A stretch of 11,480 bases of DNA, taken from contig SFGS01000094.1 in NCBI GenBank assembly GCA_004557565.1, positions 1 through 11,480 of the forward strand, given 5' to 3'. Source of the stretch: Bacteroidales bacterium. Lineage in GTDB: Bacteria > Bacteroidota > Bacteroidia > Bacteroidales > Muribaculaceae. Under the pieces are notes generated by a model. The model was not told the origin of the DNA. It did not search any database and saw only the letters and a list, made by a program, of their open reading frames with translations. The translations under genes and the position numbers were made by a program. Shown piece after piece: positions 1 through 7,048 of this stretch (positions within the stretch are counted from its first letter, which is position 1; each line of letters begins with the position of its first letter).

Positions 1-141
1 GGCAAGGGGCAGAGCCCCGTCGAGCGTCCATACTCAACGCCTTCTCCAACCCCAAACCACATTTCCACTGCAAACATAGTAACTTTTGGTTTGCTTTGGT
101 TTGCGATGATTTATGTCAGCCACAATAGGCGAGGGAGATTT
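1..141. other. Intergenic sequence with no gene seen
   Basis: No credible reading frame is visible. There is a small perfect hairpin near the left edge (GGGGC, AGA, GCCCC at 6-18) and a short imperfect direct repeat (GGTTTGC twice, about 88-104). The window is cut here, so the hairpin may belong to a longer element to the left. Confidence 0.4.
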
Positions 142-178
142 AGAAAAATGAGGGCGGGTTTTTAGGAAAGCCGCCCTC
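142..178 (-). terminator. Rho-independent terminator of the glycogen operon
   Basis: On the minus strand an 8-bp perfect stem (GAGGGCGG at 171-178 read in reverse, pairing with 150-157) extends inward through a TTT/AAA pairing and is followed at once by ATTTTTCT (149-142). It lies 29 bases after the stop of the GH57 gene, where the three-gene minus-strand operon should end. Stem, distance and U-tract all fit an intrinsic terminator. Confidence 0.8.
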
Positions 179-206
179 GGTAGTTGTTTGTTATGGGATA
201 ATTGGG

Positions 207-1637
207 TTATTTTTTTGTTGCTTTTTTTGTGGGTTTTTTTGCGGCCGGTTTCTTTGTGGCAGCCTTTTTGGCTGGTGCTTTTTTGGCTGGCTTTTCTTCC
301 GCTGCTGGTTCATCTACTGGGAAATCGCCTGTGGTGTCCTTCACAATGTTGTTGCGGAGCATTTCCACCTCGCGGTTGAGTTGGCTAATTTCGTTAGATT
401 GGTTGCGAATGGTGAGCAACAATGCGTTCAATTCCTCATTGTCGATTGACTCTGGGTATTGCTCTTGCACACGAATCATGAAATCGCTGAGCACATTCAT
501 ATAGTTGGTGAATGCGGTGTAAGGCGAGTCGTAGGGGCTGTAGTGCGAGTGCACTGAGCCGTCTTCGTTGTGCTTGGTGCTCATATAGAAGAAGTGGTCG
601 CTTGCCTGGAGGTAGTACCAGTCTTGCTTGATGCGGCGGTCTTGGCAAAGGCGCACACGCTCACCGATGGAGTAGAGTTTCTTCACAGCCTCCTGTTGGA
701 GAGTGTTGCCGAGCCATGCGCTGGTGTCGCGCGCCTCATCCGCCCAAGAAATTGGGTGCATCACTGGCATTTCGCCCACCGATTTCATTTTTGAAATCAC
801 TTCGCTTGGGGTGAAGAACTCGATTCCCTTTTCGGCCGCAAAGCGTGGCAACGCCTTCATAAACTCGAAGATGCCGCTTTCGCGTGGCTGCATTTCGCCA
901 AAAGTCTCGTAGTTCATAAAGAGGTTGACGAGTTGTTCTTCTTCAGGAAGTGATGCAATCCAGTCGATATACTTGTCGGCTGTTAGCGGATATGATGCCC
1001 AGTCGGGGTTGCTGAAGCGGAACGAAATGTCGTCGCTCAATTTAGAGTTCTTCAACAGCAACTTCAACTTTGGAGCCACAGGTGAAGAATAAACGTAGTT
1101 AGGCGACTTCCAACCCAAAATGTGCTTTGCGCCTTCGGTAATCACGCCCTTGAAGCCCATATTCTGAACCATGGCAGAGATGTCGTCGTCGTAGATAAGC
1201 TCGGTGTTGCGGAACACCACTGGGTGCTTGCCAAAGAGTTGGAAAATCTTCTTGTCGTGGTCCTTCACCTGTGCCACAAACTCATCGGGATCTTCAAGCG
1301 AAGCGAGCGAGTGGGCGTAGGTTTCGCTGAGGAATTCCACGCAGCCGGTGTCGGCCAATTCCTTCATCGACTCGATGAACTCTGGCACATAGATTTCGAG
1401 CTGCTCAAGAGCGGAGCCGCTGATTGAGAATGCCACTTTGAATTTCTTGCCATACTGCTTAATCATATCAAGGAGCATTGCATTAGCTGGCAAATATGAG
1501 CGCTGTGCAATGCGGGTGATAATTTCGTCGTTGGCAAAATCATCGTAATAGTAATGGTCGTTACCAATGTCGAAGAATCGATAATTCTTCAGGCGGAATG
1601 GCTGGTGTATCTGGAAATAAAAACAAATTGCTTTCAT
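207..1637 (-). CDS. GH57 alpha-amylase-like protein with coiled coil and Lys/Ala tail
   Basis: 476 residues, last gene of the glycogen operon. Family GH57 is recognised from HQP at residues 11-13, the GCVEF-SETYAHSL block at 98-110, NTELIYDDD at 144-152 (E146 is the expected nucleophile) and MNYETFGE at 241-248. Active GH57 members have Asp as acid/base in the last motif (D-x-E-x-F-G); here the aligned residue is N242, so hydrolytic activity is uncertain and it may be one of the alpha-amylase-like members known in this family. After the catalytic part comes a predicted coiled coil (about 400-431), then an acidic linker and a low-complexity tail (448-476) of KKAPAKKAA-type repeats. No signal peptide is seen, so it should be cytoplasmic. 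The ATG at 1637 gives the conserved MKAICFYFQIHQP opening. It starts 43 bases after the GT4 gene. A role in glycogen or malto-oligosaccharide turnover is inferred from context. Confidence 0.9.
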   Translation of the reverse strand: MKAICFYFQIHQPFRLKNYRFFDIGNDHYYYDDFANDEIITRIAQRSYLPANAMLLDMIKQYGKKFKVAFSISGSALEQLEIYVPEFIESMKELADTGCVEFLSETYAHSLASLEDPDEFVAQVKDHDKKIFQLFGKHPVVFRNTELIYDDDISAMVQNMGFKGVITEGAKHILGWKSPNYVYSSPVAPKLKLLLKNSKLSDDISFRFSNPDWASYPLTADKYIDWIASLPEEEQLVNLFMNYETFGEMQPRESGIFEFMKALPRFAAEKGIEFFTPSEVISKMKSVGEMPVMHPISWADEARDTSAWLGNTLQQEAVKKLYSIGERVRLCQDRRIKQDWYYLQASDHFFYMSTKHNEDGSVHSHYSPYDSPYTAFTNYMNVLSDFMIRVQEQYPESIDNEELNALLLTIRNQSNEISQLNREVEMLRNNIVKDTTGDFPVDEPAAEEKPAKKAPAKKAATKKPAAKKPTKKATKK

Positions 1638-1680
1638 TGCTTTATTTTTTAGTTGTTGATTTTATTCGTTTAAGATTGTT

Positions 1681-2940
1681 TTATCGGTTGATGAGACTCT
1701 TGTAAATGTCGATGACTTTGGCACCTGCCTTTTTCCACACAATCTGCTTCACTTCCTCAAGTCCCTTTTCGCGCAGTTCCTTATACATGGCAGGATACTT
1801 GATGATAGAATAGATGGCGTCGGCTATGGCGTTGGTGTCCCAATAGTCAACTTTAATCACATTATTAAGAATTTCGGCACAGCCGCTCTGCTTGGAGATA
1901 ATGGACGGTACGCCCATCTGCATGGCTTCGAGTGGAGAAATACCGAAAGGCTCACTCACCGATGGCATGATATACACATCGCTGGCTTTGAGCATCTCGT
2001 ACACCTCCTTGCCTCGCAGGAAGCCTGCGAAGTGGAAACGGTCGGCGATGCCACGACGCGCTGCCAAACGAATCATCTTCTCCATCATGTCGCCACCGCC
2101 AGCCATCACAAACTGCACGCCACGCACCTTGCTCAGCACCTGTGCGGCTGCTTCCACAAAGTATTCGGGGCCCTTCTGCATGGTGATGCGGCCGAGGAAA
2201 GTGACCACCTTATCGTGCTTTGGCGGCACGGTAACGTTGAGCAACTCCTCGCTCAGCGGCTCCACTGCATTGTGCACGGTGGTCACCTTGTCGGGTGAAA
2301 TGCCGTATTTCTCAATCACGGTGCGGCGAGTGAGGTTGCTCACGGTGATAATGTGGTCGGCATTGTTCATGCCGTCTTTCTCGATATTGAACACTGTGGG
2401 ATTGACGTTGCCACGGCTTCGGTCGAAGTCGGTGGCATGAACGTGAATCACCAATGGCTTACCTGTAACCTGCTTGGCGTGAATACCGGCAGGATAGGTG
2501 AGCCAGTCGTGAGAGTGGATAATATCGCATGGAATGGTGCGTGCAATCACACCAGCCACAATCGAATAATTGTTGATTTCCTCAACGAGGTTGTCGGGGT
2601 AACGACCGGAGAACTCGATGCAGCCCAGGTCGTTGGTGTTCATATAATTGAAATCACTGTAGATGTGATTTCTCAAATCAAAATAAGTCTGAGGGTCCAT
2701 CACATTGCCGATACGACTTTGCACATATTCGCTGCTCACGTCGCGCCATGCGATAGGCGTGGTGTTGGCGCCAATGATTCGTGCAAATCCCTTCTCTTCG
2801 TCGCCCCAAGGCTTGGGTATAACGAATGTGATGTCCATGTCGCCGCAATCGTACATACCTTTCGTAAGACCGTAGCTTGCGGTTCCGAGACCACCGAGAA
2901 TATGAGGGGGAAACTCCCAACCAAACATTAAAGCTTTCAT
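1681..2940 (-). CDS. GT4 glycosyltransferase, glycogen-synthase-like
   Basis: 419 residues with the GT-B two-domain layout. The N-terminal half opens with MKALMFGWEFPPHILGGLG, whose GGLG (16-19) is the glycine-rich loop of glycogen and starch synthases, and has HSHDW at 142-146. The C-terminal half has GRITMQKG (250-257, with R251 and K256 of the nucleotide-sugar phosphate site) and EPFGISPLE (330-338), the E-x7-E motif of retaining GT4 enzymes. It is shorter than classical GlgA (about 480 residues). It is the middle gene, 26 bases after the debranching enzyme and 43 before GH57. The same three-gene order is known in Bacteroides, where this protein is taken to be the glycogen synthase. Transfer of glucose to an alpha-1,4-glucan is the likely reaction; donor choice (UDP- or ADP-glucose) cannot be read from the sequence. 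Cytoplasmic; no signal peptide or membrane segment. Confidence 0.88.
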   Translation of the reverse strand: MKALMFGWEFPPHILGGLGTASYGLTKGMYDCGDMDITFVIPKPWGDEEKGFARIIGANTTPIAWRDVSSEYVQSRIGNVMDPQTYFDLRNHIYSDFNYMNTNDLGCIEFSGRYPDNLVEEINNYSIVAGVIARTIPCDIIHSHDWLTYPAGIHAKQVTGKPLVIHVHATDFDRSRGNVNPTVFNIEKDGMNNADHIITVSNLTRRTVIEKYGISPDKVTTVHNAVEPLSEELLNVTVPPKHDKVVTFLGRITMQKGPEYFVEAAAQVLSKVRGVQFVMAGGGDMMEKMIRLAARRGIADRFHFAGFLRGKEVYEMLKASDVYIMPSVSEPFGISPLEAMQMGVPSIISKQSGCAEILNNVIKVDYWDTNAIADAIYSIIKYPAMYKELREKGLEEVKQIVWKKAGAKVIDIYKSLINR

Positions 2941-2966
2941 ATCGTCAGGTTAATATCAATTTACGG

Positions 2967-4913
2967 TTAAACATCAAGATTTTTCAACAAACGCAACACG
3001 CGGAGAATCTCGCCCACGTTGGCAGCGAAGCTCACTGCGCCACGGCCAATGAATGGTGGGTTGCCGTCGTAAAGCTCCGACAGGGTGCCGATAGCACCTT
3101 GCGACATTTCGTCCTCAAAGCCAATCATCATGCGATTCACGAACGAGAGGCCGCCAATGCCAAACACCTTCACATAGGCGTGGCAGTAGAAGCCCATGAG
3201 CCAAGGACGAGCCGACCCAGAATAATACGCCTTTTCGCGCTGCTCTGGATTGCCCACATACCAAGGATTATAGCCGTAACTGTTAGGGCTCAATGTGCGC
3301 AGTCCCTTAGGGGTGAGCAACTCGCGGGTGATGAAATCGAGAATGCGCTTGCGCTGGCGACGGTCGAGCGGCGTGTGGTCAACACCCACTGCAATCACCA
3401 TATTTGGACGAACACTCAAATCGGTGTATGAGCCGTTCACATAGTCGTAGAGATAACCGTAGTCGTTAAGGAACGTGGGGGCGAAAGATTCGGCGTAAGC
3501 GTCGCTAATCTTCTGCCAGCGTTCCACACGGCTCTGCATCTGCTTGTCGTCGGCATACATCTGAAGCAGGAACATGAGCGCGTTATACCACAGCGCGTTG
3601 AATTCCACCAGATAGCCGGTGCGAGGAATGAGCGGAGTGCCATCGGGGCGCGCAGAATCCATCCACGACATAGGTTGGCGTGTGCCATCGGTGCGCACCA
3701 AGCCGTTGTCGTCGACTTGCAGATTCGGGTGCTTGCCATCGATAATAAAGTCGATGAGCTGTGCCACCAGTTCGCCATAACGCTCGCGTGCAGTAGGCAC
3801 ATCGGTATCGTGTGAATAGCGCTGAATAGCCCAAGCTGCCCACAGAGGCACATCGGGAAGGTCGATGCCCTGCAAATGCTTGTCGGGCTCACCAGTTTCC
3901 ATCCAGCGAGTAAAAGCCTCTTTGGCGGTATCCATAATAGCCTCGAAGTCGGGGCGGTGGTGATTGGAGAGCGTGCAGCCTGGGAGAGCGATAAACTCAT
4001 CGCGCGCACGCACCTTGAACCATGGATAGCCTGCAAACAGATAATGCCCGTCGGCGTTGGTCATATAAAATTGCTTTGCACTGTTTTTAAGGCAGTTGTA
4101 GAAGCTGGTGCGAGGCGTGCGGGTTTTAATCTCATCTTCATACATCTTGGTGAGCTGACGAGTGTTCACTTCGCTCACGCCAGCCGAGAAGATGATGGTG
4201 TCGCCCTTCTTCATGTCCACCTCAAAATAGCCAGGCACATACAGGTCCTCGGTGTAAGGAATGCCTCGCTCCAGGTCCTTGATATACTCGATGCCTTTAT
4301 ACCAGTGGGGGTCGAACACAAACTTAGGCTTGTGGTTCACCTGCATAAAGAGCTCAGGATAACCATCGTACATGCATGTGGAAATGCCGTTCGACACTTC
4401 CTTGTAATCGCGACTTGCCACTTGGTTTTCAACGCAAAGGTCGTTGGCATTGCGGAACGCCAAGAAAGGACGGAACTGGAGCGTGGTCTTAGAGTGAGCA
4501 TCTACCAGAGTGTAGCGGATAAGGATACGATTCTCGTTGGTGATAAAGATTTTCTCACGCTTCAGAATCACGCCACCTACACGAAACGTGTGAGTAGGCA
4601 CACGTTCGCAATCGTACTCTCTGATGTACTTGTGACCATTAGGACTGTACACGCCACCGGAATACCTGTGCAAGCCAAGGTTGAAAGGCGCACCGTGCTG
4701 AATCACCGTTTCATCAAGCGACGACAAGAGCACATGGCTGTTGTCGTCAATTTCAGGAACAGGAATCACAAGAAGTCCGTGCTGCTTTCTTGTGTTGGCT
4801 CCCACAATGGTAGTGCAGTGGTATGCACCAGATTGATTCGTGCGCAGCACCTCCAAGCGGAGCGACTGCTCAAGATTAATCAAAAGATTCTTATCAAATT
4901 TAAGATAACTCAT
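2967..4913 (-). CDS. Glycogen debranching enzyme (amylo-alpha-1,6-glucosidase, GH133-like)
   Basis: 648 residues, first gene of the operon. The N-terminal beta-sandwich-type region (about 1-265) has the GDE_N look (TNQSGAYHCTTIVGANTRKQHGLLV at 25-49). The C-terminal (alpha/alpha)6-barrel region follows: AGYPWFKVRARDEFIALPG at 294-312 with D305 as the likely catalytic acid, SWMDS at 416-420, AYYSGSARPW at 562-571 and TLSELYDG at 610-617 with E613 as candidate base. It would cleave alpha-1,6 branch glucose from glycogen in the cytoplasm. Some motifs differ from the textbook forms (WGRDT becomes RARDE; YHQGxVWPW becomes YYSGSARPW), which I believe is common in Bacteroidales homologues. The start at 4913 gives MSYLKFDKNLL and follows an A/T-rich leader with a candidate promoter 58-89 bases upstream. 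No signal peptide. Confidence 0.9.
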   Translation of the reverse strand: MSYLKFDKNLLINLEQSLRLEVLRTNQSGAYHCTTIVGANTRKQHGLLVIPVPEIDDNSHVLLSSLDETVIQHGAPFNLGLHRYSGGVYSPNGHKYIREYDCERVPTHTFRVGGVILKREKIFITNENRILIRYTLVDAHSKTTLQFRPFLAFRNANDLCVENQVASRDYKEVSNGISTCMYDGYPELFMQVNHKPKFVFDPHWYKGIEYIKDLERGIPYTEDLYVPGYFEVDMKKGDTIIFSAGVSEVNTRQLTKMYEDEIKTRTPRTSFYNCLKNSAKQFYMTNADGHYLFAGYPWFKVRARDEFIALPGCTLSNHHRPDFEAIMDTAKEAFTRWMETGEPDKHLQGIDLPDVPLWAAWAIQRYSHDTDVPTARERYGELVAQLIDFIIDGKHPNLQVDDNGLVRTDGTRQPMSWMDSARPDGTPLIPRTGYLVEFNALWYNALMFLLQMYADDKQMQSRVERWQKISDAYAESFAPTFLNDYGYLYDYVNGSYTDLSVRPNMVIAVGVDHTPLDRRQRKRILDFITRELLTPKGLRTLSPNSYGYNPWYVGNPEQREKAYYSGSARPWLMGFYCHAYVKVFGIGGLSFVNRMMIGFEDEMSQGAIGTLSELYDGNPPFIGRGAVSFAANVGEILRVLRLLKNLDV

Positions 4914-4970
4914 GATAAGCGGTATTATGGGATATTTTTAGTTAATAATTTCCGTTGTTTGGTTTCGTCA

Positions 4971-5002
4971 CGAATTTACATTTTTTTTGCAACTCTCGCA
5001 AA
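4971..5002 (-). promoter_or_regulatory. Candidate promoter of the glycogen operon
   Basis: Read on the minus strand there is TTTG (5002-4999), 20 bases, then TAAATTCG (4978-4971). This matches the Bacteroidetes housekeeping consensus TTTG / TAnnTTTG except for one base in the -7 box. The implied start site is about 4965, giving a leader of about 50 bases to the debranching-enzyme ATG. Pattern match only. Confidence 0.45.
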
Positions 5003-5119
5003 TAAAATCGGCTCTAATTCTCCAAATCGGCAAATAATATGGTAAATTTTCGGAAAACGCATTTTCACAGCCGAAAATGGTTCAGTGGATAAATGCTGGA
5101 GGGCACAAAAACAAAAACA

Positions 5120-5291
5120 TAAAAAACAGCCTTTTAGCGATGCCAGTGCTTCGCACCTGTCGTTAGTGCTGCGGCATGTCTGATTTCAAGCTGGGGCTTG
5201 AATCAGCCAAACCACAACCCTCACGCCGCCCTCTTACGAGGTCGGTGGCATCGCCAAAAGGATAAAAACCGCTCGCCTTCGGCGAAAAACC
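5120..5291 (+). repeat. Structured intergenic repeat, copy A
   Basis: A 172-base non-coding element, given here in the orientation beginning TAAAAAACAGCCTT. A long outer stem pairs 5130-5145 with 5246-5261 (15 of 16 pairs). Inside it lie three hairpins: GTGC-TTC-GCAC (5146-5156), a central one (5181-5191 with 5196-5205) and CCTC-TTAC-GAGG (5230-5241). After the outer stem comes a conserved tail, AAGGATAAAAACCGCTCGCC, with a small TCGCC/GGCGA hairpin and a final AAAAACC. Copy A' at 5467-5641 is the same element in opposite orientation. Read on the minus strand, the outer stem of copy A is followed by CTGTTTTTTATG and TTTTTG, so it could stop transcription coming from the lipid-kinase gene. Confidence 0.75.
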
Positions 5292-5351
5292 AATCTTCAG
5301 AAATTTAAATTTGCGTTAAATCAGATAAAAAAGTACCCAAATGCGTTTAAC

Positions 5352-5448
5352 ATGGTAGGGAAGCGATAATTCACATCCGCGTCAAATGGTTAATTTTCAA
5401 TATATTATCATAATTATGAGCGGACGTGAAGTATCACGTCCCTACCAT
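5352..5448. repeat. REP-like inverted repeat pair between the two structured repeats
   Basis: Two 29-base arms, 5352-5380 and 5420-5448, are inverted copies matching at 25 of 29 positions, with the outermost 10 bases (ATGGTAGGGA / TCCCTACCAT) perfect. A 39-base A/T-rich spacer separates them. The right arm holds its own perfect hairpin, GGACGTGA-AGTA-TCACGTCC (5422-5441); the left arm looks like a decayed version of the same hairpin. The pattern resembles paired REP sequences. No transposase gene is present in the window. Confidence 0.65.
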
Positions 5449-5466
5449 AATATTATTTTAATCAGG

Positions 5467-5641
5467 GGTTTTTCGCCGCGGCGAGCGGTTTTTATCCTTG
5501 GGGCAAAGTGGAAGGCCCTCGTAAGAGGGTGGCGGAGGGTCTGTGCGGTGGGCGGCATGGAAACTCGTTTCCAATGACGCAAAGCGCACAGTCGCACCGC
5601 CAAATGCGAAGCATTCCACTTTGCCCCAAGGCTGTTTTTTA
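5467..5641 (-). repeat. Structured intergenic repeat, copy A' (inverted)
   Basis: Same element as copy A, on the minus strand. Both ends are kept: TAAAAAACAGCCTT (5641-5628) and the tail AAGGATAAAAACCGCTCGCC plus TCGCC/GGCGA hairpin (5500-5467 region, differing from copy A by TT replaced with G). The outer stem is a perfect 18-bp inverted repeat, CCTTGGGGCAAAGTGGAA (5496-5513) with 5614-5631, yet its sequence differs from the stem of copy A. The TGCTTCGCA hairpin (5604-5614), a central TGGAAAC/GTTTCCA hairpin (5558-5573) and the CCCTC-TTAC-GAGGG hairpin (5516-5529) occur in the same order. It starts about 50 bases after the lipid-kinase stop. Confidence 0.75.
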
Positions 5642-5690
5642 GGTTTTTGACGACGTTTAATTTTGATGACAATGGGGCAAAAATGGTTTA

Positions 5691-6590
5691 TTATTCGGGG
5701 GTGTTGTTTTCGCCCAAGCCAGGGCTGAACATCTTCAAGCCGTTGCGGTGGCATTTTATCAACAGTTCCTTTGGCATTTCCACAGGGTCGCCATCGATGT
5801 GCATAGGCCCAGCATGTTTGCGAATGATTTTGATTTCGCTGGCACGGTAAATCGCCACATGGCGGTTTTTGTCGATATTCTTAAAGAAAAGACTCAAACC
5901 CACCACTGGTGCCGAATAGAACTTGAAAGGCGAAATCACCGTCATGTCGATCATGCCGTCTTGCATACTGGCATGAGGGGCGATGAAGGAGTTGTTGCCA
6001 TATTGTGCGGCATTGCACAGCGCAATCACAAACGCTTTTTCCTCCAATCGCTTGCCATTTATTTCTATAATGTAGTCCTCGCACTGGTAGTTGGCATACA
6101 CCGAGAATGTCTTTTTAATATAGGTGGTAAAACCTCGTGTGCCGGCATTGGCAAAATCAAATGCCACTTGCGCATCAAATCCCATGCCGCAGGTGCACAT
6201 GAATGGGCGGTCGTTGACCGTGCCATAATCGAAGTGCTCCACCCTATCATCGTTGATGAGCGAGAGTGCCTTTTTCACATTCATGGGAATGTTGAGGTGG
6301 CGGCCCAGTCCGTTGCCAGAGCCACAAGGCACCACAGCCAGAGCCACATCGGTGTTGATTACCGCCGATGCTGCGCCATTCACGGTGCCGTCGCCTCCGA
6401 TAGCTACAAGCCCGTAGTAGCCATTATCCACCGCCTCGCGCCCAAAGCGATAGGCATCGCCCTCCGCCTGCACCACACGCACATCTACGGAAAAGCGAGA
6501 TTTGTCGATTACAGAATCAAGCAAATCAGGAATTTGCTCCTGATTACCTGTCCCCGACTTAGGGTTAACCACTGCTAAGAGTTTCTTCAT
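5691..6590 (-). CDS. Diacylglycerol kinase family lipid kinase (YegS/DagK-like)
   Basis: 299 residues, the usual length for bacterial members of the DAGK catalytic family. NPKSG (9-13) and GGDGTVNG (65-72) form the nucleotide site, and PCGSGNGLGRHL (88-99) corresponds to the family's P-x-G-T-x-N-D-x-A-R segment. IDGDPVEMP near the C-terminus is the conserved D-G-E/D-P-type segment. It probably phosphorylates diacylglycerol or a related lipid at the inner face of the membrane; the exact substrate (diacylglycerol, undecaprenol or sphingoid base) cannot be told apart here. It appears monocistronic: a TAATTTTG promoter box lies just upstream, the L31 terminator lies upstream of that, and structured repeat A' follows the stop. 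The stop is doubled (TAA TAA). Start ATG at 6590 precedes the standard MKKLLAVVNPKSG opening. Confidence 0.88.
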   Translation of the reverse strand: MKKLLAVVNPKSGTGNQEQIPDLLDSVIDKSRFSVDVRVVQAEGDAYRFGREAVDNGYYGLVAIGGDGTVNGAASAVINTDVALAVVPCGSGNGLGRHLNIPMNVKKALSLINDDRVEHFDYGTVNDRPFMCTCGMGFDAQVAFDFANAGTRGFTTYIKKTFSVYANYQCEDYIIEINGKRLEEKAFVIALCNAAQYGNNSFIAPHASMQDGMIDMTVISPFKFYSAPVVGLSLFFKNIDKNRHVAIYRASEIKIIRKHAGPMHIDGDPVEMPKELLIKCHRNGLKMFSPGLGENNTPE

Positions 6591-6617
6591 CTATCAAAAA
6601 AAATAAAATTCAAAACG

Positions 6618-6649
6618 CAAAATTAAGCATTTTCTTGCGAATGAGCAAG
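6618..6649 (-). promoter_or_regulatory. Candidate promoter of the lipid kinase gene
   Basis: On the minus strand a perfect TAATTTTG box (6625-6618, consensus TAnnTTTG) lies 20 bases after CTTG (6649-6646), a 3-of-4 match to TTTG. The expected start site is about 6611, giving a leader of about 20 A/T-rich bases to the ATG at 6590. Confidence 0.5.
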
Positions 6650-6653
6650 ATGC

Positions 6654-6691
6654 AAAAAAAAGGCTACGACCACCAATGAGATGTCGCAGCC
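6654..6691 (-). terminator. Rho-independent terminator of the L31 gene
   Basis: On the minus strand GGCTGCGAC (6691-6683) pairs with GTCGTAGCC (6670-6662), eight Watson-Crick pairs and one G-T, around a 12-base loop. A run of eight T (6661-6654) follows directly. It begins 29 bases after the L31 stop codon. Confidence 0.85.
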
Positions 6692-6719
6692 CATTTAAAT
6701 CTTATTTAATGCAAAGGCA

Positions 6720-6974
6720 TTATTTTTTCTTACGATTTCCGTAGCGGCTCATGAACTTATCAACACGACCAGCAGTATCGACGAGCTTTTGCTTGCCAGT
6801 GAAGAATGGGTGTGAAGAGCTGGTGATTTCAAGCTTAACCAATGGATAAGTTACACCATCAATTTCAATAGTCTCCTTAGAGTTTACAGTTGAGCGAGTG
6901 ATGAATGTCTCTTCGTTTGACATATCCTTGAAAACCACTTCGCGGTAATTGTCTGGATGAATACCTTTTTTCAT
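6720..6974 (-). CDS. rpmE2: 50S ribosomal protein L31 type B
   Basis: 84 residues beginning MKKGIHPDNYREVVFKDMSN and containing SSSHPFFTGKQKLVDTAGRVDKF (52-74), the L31 signature. There is no cysteine, so this is the zinc-independent (type B, C-minus) form. It is part of the large ribosomal subunit and bridges to the small one. The frame is open a further 83 codons upstream, but that part is unrelated to L31 and contains the promoter and leader structure, so the ATG at 6974 is chosen; it is preceded by an A-rich stretch rather than a Shine-Dalgarno site. The C-terminal RYGNRKKK is typical. The gene is monocistronic, with its own promoter and terminator, and is divergent from rho. Confidence 0.95.
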   Translation of the reverse strand: MKKGIHPDNYREVVFKDMSNEETFITRSTVNSKETIEIDGVTYPLVKLEITSSSHPFFTGKQKLVDTAGRVDKFMSRYGNRKKK

Positions 6975-6995
6975 TTTTTTTATATCTAACTTTTT

Positions 6996-7042
6996 AATTT
7001 TACATAATTGTCCGGCGGTGGTAAACGCCGTAAAATTGTAAT
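6996..7042 (-). promoter_or_regulatory. Structured 5' leader of the L31 mRNA (possible L31 autoregulatory leader)
   Basis: Starting at the predicted transcription start, the minus-strand leader pairs AATTTTAC (7037-7030) with GTAAAATT (7003-6996). Inside is a hairpin CGGCG (7030-7026) / CGCCG (7017-7013) with an 8-base loop, leaving a one-sided internal loop of about 10 bases. Ribosomal-protein leaders upstream of L31 genes are known, including a Bacteroidia-specific class; membership here is inferred from position and pairing only, not from a covariance search. Confidence 0.45.
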
Positions 7043-7048
7043 GGCTTG

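Noticed and set aside
3876..5045. 389-codon plus-strand frame opposite the debranching enzyme
   Set aside because: It lies antisense to a well-recognised gene and shows no family motifs; it is His/Val-rich as expected for a shadow frame.
5120..5641. Insertion sequence or CRISPR array
   Set aside because: There is no transposase frame, only two copies in opposite orientation, and no regular short repeats with spacers.
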